Below are positions 14,861 to 20,265 of a stretch of DNA of 20,265 nucleotides, in pieces. A program made the position numbers and the translations under genes. Below the pieces are notes generated by a model. That model saw only the letters and a list, made by a program, of their open reading frames with translations. It searched no databases and was not told the DNA's origin. The stretch is taken from NCBI GenBank assembly GCA_964427955.1, contig CAYRWY010000048.1, positions 1 through 20,265 on the forward strand. The letters run 5' to 3'. This stretch comes from JACRBK01 sp964427955 (lineage in GTDB: Bacteria > Chloroflexota > Anaerolineae > Aggregatilineales > Aggregatilineaceae). How positions within the stretch are numbered: the first letter of the stretch is position 1; each line of letters begins with the position of its first letter.

Positions 14861-15681
14861 CACTCGGTGTTCCGGCGGACGTGGTGAGCCATAGGCTGGC
14901 CGGTGCCGCCGTGCAGGGCCATGACGATCTCGGCCATGATGCTCACCGCGATTTCTTTGGGTGTTTCGGCGCCCAGTTCCAACCCGATCGGCGAGTGCAC
15001 GCGGTCCAGATCGGCCTGGCTGATCCCCTGTTCGGTCAGGGCCTTCACCGTCATCGCCCAACGGCGGCGGCTCCCGATCAGGCCGATGTAGGGGGCGCGC
15101 GTCGCCAACAGCGCCGGGAGCAGCGCCTGATCGACCACCAGGCCACGCGTCACCGCGGCGATGCAGGTCTGGGACGTGATCTCCAACCGCTGCACCAGTT
15201 CGGCAGGCGGGGCCTCGATGTAACCATCCATGCCTGGGATCTGCTCGGCGGTGGCAAAACCGGGACGGTCGTCCATTACGATCACCCGGAATTCCATCCA
15301 TTTCGCCAGCTCGGCCAGCGCGCGGCCCACGTGCCCGCAGCCGATCACGACCACCGTCGGCGGCTGTCGCAGCGGCTCGACGAACAGCGTCACCGTTCCG
15401 CCGCACACGCCGGGATCGCCCGACGACAGATCGGTTAGATTATAACTCAACATGCGGGTCTTGCCGTCAAGGATCGCCGCCTGGGCCTCGCGGATCGCCA
15501 GGGCTTCGACTTCGCCGCCGCCGACCGTGCCGACAATGTTACCATCCGGCCAGATCAGCATCTTGCTCCCCGCCTGGCGCGGGACAGACCCCTGGGTCTG
15601 GACGACGGTGGCCAGCGCCGCCGCCCGACCTTCGCGCTGCGCCAAAAGTGCCGCCTCGAAAACTGCCCGATCTTCGTTCAA
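14860..15681 (-). CDS. xdhC: XdhC/CoxI family molybdenum cofactor sulfuration and insertion protein
   Basis: XdhC binds molybdenum cofactor, promotes its sulfuration and delivers it to xanthine-dehydrogenase-type apoenzymes. This protein has 273 residues. The N-terminal domain reads ATVVQTQGSVPRQAGSKMLI (24-43) and GTVGGGEVEA (51-60). The conserved GVCGG (91-95) and Rossmann IGCGHVGRALAELAKW (113-128) follow. The C-terminus carries YIGLIGSRRR (198-207) and VHSPIGLELGAETPKEIAVS (228-247). The frame stays open upstream to 15963, but that part only shadows the preceding gene. TTG 15681 gives the right family N-terminus, overlaps the previous stop as TTGA and has a good ribosome binding site. It directly follows the 994-residue hydroxylase, its likely client. 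Confidence 0.93.
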   Translation of the reverse strand: MNEDRAVFEAALLAQREGRAAALATVVQTQGSVPRQAGSKMLIWPDGNIVGTVGGGEVEALAIREAQAAILDGKTRMLSYNLTDLSSGDPGVCGGTVTLFVEPLRQPPTVVVIGCGHVGRALAELAKWMEFRVIVMDDRPGFATAEQIPGMDGYIEAPPAELVQRLEITSQTCIAAVTRGLVVDQALLPALLATRAPYIGLIGSRRRWAMTVKALTEQGISQADLDRVHSPIGLELGAETPKEIAVSIMAEIVMALHGGTGQPMAHHVRRNTE

Positions 15682-18662
15682 CCCGACCGCCTTCCCTGCA
15701 AAGCCCGCCAGATCTTCTCCGGGAGCAGCGGGGCATCGAGAATCCGCACGCCGACAGCGTCGTACACAGCATTCGCCAGGGCGGGGCCGACCCCGTCCAG
15801 CGGAATTTCGGCGACCGCTTTGGCCCCGAACGGTCCGCTCGGCTCGTAGGTCTCGACGAAGATCACGCCCATTTCGGGCATTTCGTCGGCGCGATAGATT
15901 TTGTACGGGCCAAACTGCGGATTGGTCATCCGCCCGGCGGCGTCGAAGGCCATTTCCTCGCACTGCCCGTAGCCGAGAGCCTGGACCATCCCGCCCTCGA
16001 TCTGGCCGCTGGCCGTGACGGGGTTGACGATGACGCCGCTGTCCACGGCCATCACCATCTCATCGACCGTGAACTGGCCGGTTTCGGTGTCCAGCGTGAT
16101 CGTCACGAACTGCGCGGCAAACGGCGGCGGCGAGTCCGGGCTGACGTAGCTGGCGGTCGCCATGATCTGGTGCTGCAACTCGCCGTGCAGGCTGTTGAGG
16201 GCGATCTCACGGTGGGAAACCGAGCGGCCATCGGGCGCATAGACGGCGCGGTGGCGCAGAGTGAGGTCTTCGGGCGCAACGGGAGCAACATCCGCCTGCT
16301 TGTTGAGCAGGCGAGCCGCTACTTCGCGCATCTGGTCCGCGACCTTTTGCGCCGCCCGGACGGTAGCCTGGCCGGAGATGTAGGTCGTGCTGGACGCATA
16401 CGCGCCCTTGTCGAAGGGCGTGAAATCCGTGTCGGACGAGTAGGTGATGAAATCCTCCGGCTCGCAGCCCAACACTTCCGCCGCCATCTGGGTCAGGACC
16501 GTATCCGACCCGGTGCCAAGATCGGTCGCGCCGATCAGCAGGTTGAACGAGCCGTCGTCGTTGATCTTGAGGCTGGCCGCGCCCATATCCAGGCGGGGAA
16601 TGGCCGTGCCTTGCATCACCGTCGCCACGCCAATACCCCGGCGCAAATGCGGGTGGCCGGGCACCTGGTGCCAGTCGGGATTGGCGAACTTCTCCTCCCA
16701 CCTAATCGCCGCTGCGCCCTGCTCCACACATTCCGGCAGGCCGCACGAGGTGATGTACTCGGCCTCGGCGGCGCGGCCCTCGCTCCAGGCTTTACTGACC
16801 GGGTGCTCATCACCGGTCTTGATGGCATTTTTCAGGCGGAATTCGAGCGGATCGAAGCCCATTTCGCGCACGATCCATTCGATGTGCGGCTCCAGCGCCC
16901 AGAAGCCCTGGGGCACGCCGTAGCCGCGATAGGCGCCGCTGGGCGGGGTGTTGGTGTAGACCGTATCGGCGTGGAACTTGATATGCGGCGCGTTGTAGAG
17001 CGCCATTGCCTTGTGGCCGGTGTTACCCGCCACGGTCATGGCGTGCGAGCCGTACGCGCCAGTGTCGCTCAACAGGTACATATCGTTGGCCAGGATGCGG
17101 CCATCGCTGCTCACGCCCGTGCGCAGCGTGACGTACATGGGATGGCGCGAGCGGCTGGCAGCGAATTCCTCGACACGGGTGTATTCCAGCCGCACCGGGT
17201 GGCCGGTGACGATGGTCAGGTGCGCGCAAATGTCCTCGATCAGCACTTCCTGCTTGACGCCGAACCCGCCGCCGATGCGCGGCTTGATGACCCGGATGCG
17301 CTTTTCGGGCAGGCCGAGCACCGGGGCCAGGATGCGGCGCGCGTGGAAGGGGACCTGGGTGCTGGTGCGGATCACCAGCCGGTCGTCTTCGTCCCACCAC
17401 GTCACCACGACGTGCGGTTCGATGGGCGTCTGCTGCACCTTGGGGCTGTAGTAGGTCGCCTCGAAGACGCGATCCGACTGGGCAAACCCGGCTTCCAGGT
17501 CGCCCACCTGCCATTCGATAACCGTGGCCAGGTTGCGGGCTTTGTCCTCGATATGCCAGCTTTCCGGCTCGTCGTGCAGCACCGGCGCGCCGGGCTTCAT
17601 GCTCTCGCGCGGGTCGAAGACCGCGGAGAGGATTTCGTACTCCACGTCGATCAGTTCCAACGCCTGGAGCGCGATCTCTTCCGTCTCGGCGGCAACGGCG
17701 GCGACGCGATCCCCGACAAAGCGCAGGTGGCGGTCCAGGCTGAAATTATCGTGCGGTCCCGGTTCCGGGTGACTCTGACCGGCGGTCGTATAGACCACGC
17801 GCGGCAGGTCTTCGTGCGTCAGGACGGCGTGCACGCCGGGCAAGGCCCGTGCCCGGCTGGCGTCGATGCGCTTGATCAGGGCGTGCGCGTGCGGGCTGAG
17901 CAGCAGTTTGCCGACCAGCATCCCGCGCATTTCCAGGTCGTCGGTAAACGCCGGGTTGCCCTGTACCAGCTTGCGGGCATCGATCTTGCGGGCCGGTTTG
18001 CCGACCTGCTGCAAGGTATCGACCTCCGGCGCGACAATCATGATCGGCAGGGTGCCCGTCCGCACGCCGGAGTCGCCTCCCTCACCGGCCAACTGCGGCG
18101 GCGGGTATTCACCGACCGGCGTGAACAGATCAGTGGGCGGGGGAAGTCCTTCTTTGCCACTGATCGGCGGCACGGCCTCGCCGCGCATGACCGCTGCCGC
18201 GCGCAGCACCGCTTCGACCGGCTTGATGTAGCCCGTGCAGCGGCACAACACGCCGGACAAGGCCTCGCGCACTTCCGCTTCGGTGGGGTTGGGATTGCGC
18301 TCCAGCAGCACTTTGGCGGCCAGCACCATGCCCGGCGTGCAGTAACCGCACTGGATCGCGCCGGTTTCGATGAAGGCTGTCTGGATTGGGTGCAGCGGCG
18401 CCGTCCCGCGCCAGCCGCGCTCCTGCGCGCCGCCTAGGGCTTCGACCGTCACCACGCGGCGGCCTTCGACCTGAGACGCCAGGATCAGCGACGAGACGAC
18501 CGGCACGCCGTCGAGCAGCACCAGGTCCGCGCCGGTCTGCCCGCGATCATCGCCGTATTTCACACTGAAGATGCCGTTGTGGCGGAGCATCCTGAACAAG
18601 CTCTCAGAGGGGGCGGCCTCGACGTCCACGACCTGCCCATTCAAGGTAAAAGTAATTTTCAC
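15678..18662 (-). CDS. Fused [2Fe-2S]/molybdopterin hydroxylase with a cysteine-less ferredoxin-like domain
   Basis: This 994-residue enzyme of the xanthine dehydrogenase family resembles E. coli XdhD in architecture. Residues 1-75 have the ferredoxin-like fold (MKITFTLNGQ, LLDGVPV), but the four cluster cysteines are replaced by Asp38, Thr43, Asp46 and Ser58. The helical domain (about 85-155) keeps Cys105, Cys108, Cys140 and Cys142. A Pro/Gly-rich linker (about 160-215) leads to the molybdopterin domains. These carry PRIGGGFGVKQE (461-472), SGAYRGYGVPQG (575-586), DLGTGSDTVLTQMAAE (714-729) and GPFGAKAVAEIP (943-954) with catalytic Glu952. Gln471 sits where bovine XDH has Glu802, so the substrate probably differs from xanthine. 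No FAD domain is present. It starts at GTG 18662, with GAGGAG 8 bases upstream and a GTGA overlap with the preceding gene. The substrate is unknown. Confidence 0.94.
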   Translation of the reverse strand: MKITFTLNGQVVDVEAAPSESLFRMLRHNGIFSVKYGDDRGQTGADLVLLDGVPVVSSLILASQVEGRRVVTVEALGGAQERGWRGTAPLHPIQTAFIETGAIQCGYCTPGMVLAAKVLLERNPNPTEAEVREALSGVLCRCTGYIKPVEAVLRAAAVMRGEAVPPISGKEGLPPPTDLFTPVGEYPPPQLAGEGGDSGVRTGTLPIMIVAPEVDTLQQVGKPARKIDARKLVQGNPAFTDDLEMRGMLVGKLLLSPHAHALIKRIDASRARALPGVHAVLTHEDLPRVVYTTAGQSHPEPGPHDNFSLDRHLRFVGDRVAAVAAETEEIALQALELIDVEYEILSAVFDPRESMKPGAPVLHDEPESWHIEDKARNLATVIEWQVGDLEAGFAQSDRVFEATYYSPKVQQTPIEPHVVVTWWDEDDRLVIRTSTQVPFHARRILAPVLGLPEKRIRVIKPRIGGGFGVKQEVLIEDICAHLTIVTGHPVRLEYTRVEEFAASRSRHPMYVTLRTGVSSDGRILANDMYLLSDTGAYGSHAMTVAGNTGHKAMALYNAPHIKFHADTVYTNTPPSGAYRGYGVPQGFWALEPHIEWIVREMGFDPLEFRLKNAIKTGDEHPVSKAWSEGRAAEAEYITSCGLPECVEQGAAAIRWEEKFANPDWHQVPGHPHLRRGIGVATVMQGTAIPRLDMGAASLKINDDGSFNLLIGATDLGTGSDTVLTQMAAEVLGCEPEDFITYSSDTDFTPFDKGAYASSTTYISGQATVRAAQKVADQMREVAARLLNKQADVAPVAPEDLTLRHRAVYAPDGRSVSHREIALNSLHGELQHQIMATASYVSPDSPPPFAAQFVTITLDTETGQFTVDEMVMAVDSGVIVNPVTASGQIEGGMVQALGYGQCEEMAFDAAGRMTNPQFGPYKIYRADEMPEMGVIFVETYEPSGPFGAKAVAEIPLDGVGPALANAVYDAVGVRILDAPLLPEKIWRALQGRRSG
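15690..15697 (-). promoter_or_regulatory. Ribosome binding site deciding the TTG start of xdhC
   Basis: AGGGAAGG on the minus strand ends 8 bases before TTG 15681, inside the last codons of the upstream hydroxylase gene. Together with the TTGA start/stop overlap it supports a TTG start rather than the much longer open frame. Confidence 0.65.
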
Positions 18663-20265
18663 TGGAGCGACTCCTCAACCGTCATTCTTCCGATAAACAA
18701 CCGGCGGTCCGCCGTGGCTTCCGGGCCAGTCACCGGATAACGTTCCCCCGTGCGCGCGTCGTACATCCCGATGGCAACTTCATAGGTTCCGGGAGGAAGA
18801 TCGCGGGGCAGCGGCACCGTATAATGATCCCGAACCGTGCCGGGCAGCCAGTTCGCTGGGGGCAACACGTCTCCGGCAGGGCGCGCCACGACCTGAGCCA
18901 CCGGCTCAGTGTTCAGATTATCCTGATTATACAAATGTACGAAAACTAAGGTATCTCGTGCTTGCGCATCCAGGCCAAACCAGACCAGGTCTACGTCGAG
19001 CTGCATCACTTTCGGCGTGATCTGCGCGCTGTTCAGGATAATCCCCAGGTCCTCGCCAAAGGTCGCCACGATGTTCGGAGAGACCAGCGGCGGCTCCGCA
19101 TAGGTGCCCTGATAGGCCCAATGATAGTACGGCGAATAGGTGTCAGAACCAGCAGGGTGGGCCACGATGCGGATGCGCGTCTCCGTCCCCGTGAGAACGG
19201 TTCGTGGTATAAATGTTACTACTTCTATCCAACGCGAGGGAACTGCCGGTTGTACCTGCTGACCCAGCCGTTTATCATTCACGTAGACGGTCAACGGCAC
19301 CCCGCTCCGGCCATGCACGCGCGTGACCAGCAGCAGGTCCTGATCGGGAGTGGTCTTCAGGGTGAATTCCTCCCCGCCGGTGAGCACGCGCCCGCCGTCC
19401 GTCGCCCAGCAGTCCGCCTCCGGCAGATCGCAGGCGCGGTAGACCTGGTGGTAGACCTCGGTCACAAACCCCGGCGGCGTCTGATCCTGCCACCAGCGAT
19501 AGTCGTGATCCGCTTCGCTGTCCAGGTTCGCGACGTCCAACCGATCCACCAGCGTCATCCCCGCGGTGTAGGCCAGGGTCGTGGGCTGCGCGATCTGCTC
19601 CTCGGCGCGCGTGTTCGACCAGTCAGCGGCATACACCGCCTGGTAGCCCGCCGCGGCGGCGACGTTGTGATCCGGCAAATTGACCGGGAACTCGGCCAGC
19701 ACCGGACCGAAGATGCCTGCATCCAGCAGGTAATGCAAGCCCTGCACGTCGGGATAGATGGCGAAATAGTCCGGGCGGTAGTCGCTGTGGGCCATCGCCT
19801 CATAGATGGCCCCCGGACCCTGCCGCCAGGCGACAGCGGGACCGGGCGTGGTCAGGCCGACCACGTCGTACAGCGCCCGGCTGCCGAAGTAGCGCACCAG
19901 CCCGACGTCGTGCACCCCGATCCGGGCGTCCGGCGGCAGATTGGCCTTGACCCAGCGCGCCATCGGGACCTGCTGGTCACGCACGACCGACACATTTTCC
20001 GTGTAATTGCGCGCGAACGTGATCGTCGTGAAGAGCGAGGGGACCAGGATCAGGACCGGCAGCCCCCAGCGCGCGGCGCGAAACTTCAGCCGGGCTTCGA
20101 GCAGATCGCCAAACACCGCCGACGCCCAGGCCGCCGCCGGAAAAAACAGCGCCATCACGGGAAGCTGGTAACGTTTGAGCTGCCAGAAGGCGGTGTCCAG
20201 CGTCGCCACCGCCGCCGTCAGCGCCACGATCCAGACCAGCATGACCACACTCGGCGTCACACGGC
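18659..20265 (-). CDS. C-terminal part of a membrane glycosyltransferase-like protein (5' partial)
   Basis: The frame is open through the right window edge, so the N-terminus is missing; at least 534 residues are seen. Numbered from GTG 20260, hydrophobic helices lie at about 4-21, 33-51 and 66-81. The basic FWQLKRYQLPV (25-35) before a helix and MARWVKANLPPDARIGVHDV (99-118) are typical of the last membrane segments and first periplasmic part of polyprenyl-phosphate-dependent (GT39/PMT-like) sugar transferases. The rest is extracytoplasmic and beta-rich, ending in a module with LPPGTYEVAIGMYDARTGER (489-508), often found in Chloroflexota membrane proteins. The catalytic N-terminal half is outside the window, so activity is not established. 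Its TGA overlaps the GTG start of the fused hydroxylase. Confidence 0.8.
   Translation of the reverse strand, partial: RVTPSVVMLVWIVALTAAVATLDTAFWQLKRYQLPVMALFFPAAAWASAVFGDLLEARLKFRAARWGLPVLILVPSLFTTITFARNYTENVSVVRDQQVPMARWVKANLPPDARIGVHDVGLVRYFGSRALYDVVGLTTPGPAVAWRQGPGAIYEAMAHSDYRPDYFAIYPDVQGLHYLLDAGIFGPVLAEFPVNLPDHNVAAAAGYQAVYAADWSNTRAEEQIAQPTTLAYTAGMTLVDRLDVANLDSEADHDYRWWQDQTPPGFVTEVYHQVYRACDLPEADCWATDGGRVLTGGEEFTLKTTPDQDLLLVTRVHGRSGVPLTVYVNDKRLGQQVQPAVPSRWIEVVTFIPRTVLTGTETRIRIVAHPAGSDTYSPYYHWAYQGTYAEPPLVSPNIVATFGEDLGIILNSAQITPKVMQLDVDLVWFGLDAQARDTLVFVHLYNQDNLNTEPVAQVVARPAGDVLPPANWLPGTVRDHYTVPLPRDLPPGTYEVAIGMYDARTGERYPVTGPEATADRRLFIGRMTVEESLQ

Noticed and set aside
15682..15963. N-terminal extension of the XdhC frame to 15963
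   Set aside because: The extra 94 residues are Arg-rich shadow of the upstream hydroxylase; TTG 15681 with a ribosome binding site gives the normal XdhC N-terminus.
15648..18437. 929-codon plus-strand open frame opposite the fused hydroxylase
   Set aside because: The translation is rich in His, Arg, Asp and Gln with no domain, as expected for the antisense of a GC-rich gene; the minus-strand frame has clear family motifs throughout.
7873..18662. Selenocysteine codon in the hydroxylases
   Set aside because: All catalytic motifs are read through without an in-frame TGA; selenium in this enzyme type is proposed to be a cofactor ligand, not selenocysteine.
1..20265. CRISPR arrays, tRNA or rRNA genes, insertion sequences, att sites
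   Set aside because: I saw no regularly spaced direct repeats, no tRNA-like cloverleaf, no rRNA-like conserved sequence and no transposase or integrase; the only tandem repeats are the coding ones at 999-1430.

Overview
The window is a gene-dense, high-G+C chromosomal segment, most consistent with a Chloroflexota (Anaerolineae-like) bacterium. The pointers are the ruvB–DUF2905–queA order, a membrane protein with a Thr/Pro 'TATP'-type tail, a large membrane glycosyltransferase-like C-terminus, and a MraY/WecA-type enzyme with an atypical active-site motif. The assignment is inferred from gene content; no rRNA or other phylogenetic marker is present. I see no tRNA, CRISPR array, insertion sequence or phage gene, and no gene-free stretch longer than about 165 bases.

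Left part (1-7817). A 5'-truncated multi-pass membrane protein with a repetitive Pro/acidic tail meets, tail to tail, a two-gene unit read leftward: upp (uracil phosphoribosyltransferase) and a polyprenyl-phosphate sugar-1-phosphate transferase. Back-to-back promoters at about 3208-3268 separate this unit from a rightward housekeeping operon, ruvB – DUF2905 – queA. A small unknown gene (leftward) overlaps the end of queA. Next, read rightward, come a trimeric-type purine nucleoside phosphorylase and a coupled two-TM protein of unknown function.

Right part (7827-20265). Everything is on the minus strand, in what looks like one operon of about 12.4 kb that begins outside the window and ends at a strong intrinsic terminator at about 7822-7850. 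In transcription order: C-terminus of a membrane glycosyltransferase-like protein; a 994-aa fused [2Fe-2S]/molybdopterin hydroxylase; XdhC; a metallophosphoesterase; a fused FAD/[2Fe-2S] subunit; a small lysine-rich two-TM protein; a stand-alone molybdopterin subunit; YqeB; and a YqeC–MocA fusion. Gaps are short, and several junctions are 4-nt start/stop overlaps (GTGA, TTGA, ATGA).

Taken together, the right part encodes two different xanthine-dehydrogenase-family molybdenum hydroxylases plus the machinery to mature them: MocA (cofactor cytidylylation), XdhC (cofactor sulfuration and insertion) and YqeB/YqeC. YqeB and YqeC are the marker proteins of the proposed selenium-dependent molybdenum hydroxylase system. 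The stand-alone molybdopterin subunit plus the FAD/FeS fusion looks like a purine-type hydroxylase, which would fit the nearby nucleobase salvage genes. The 994-aa enzyme is odd: its N-terminal ferredoxin-like domain has lost all four cluster cysteines, while the second cluster site is intact. This protein and the small membrane protein between the dehydrogenase subunits are the most promising leads for undescribed biology here.
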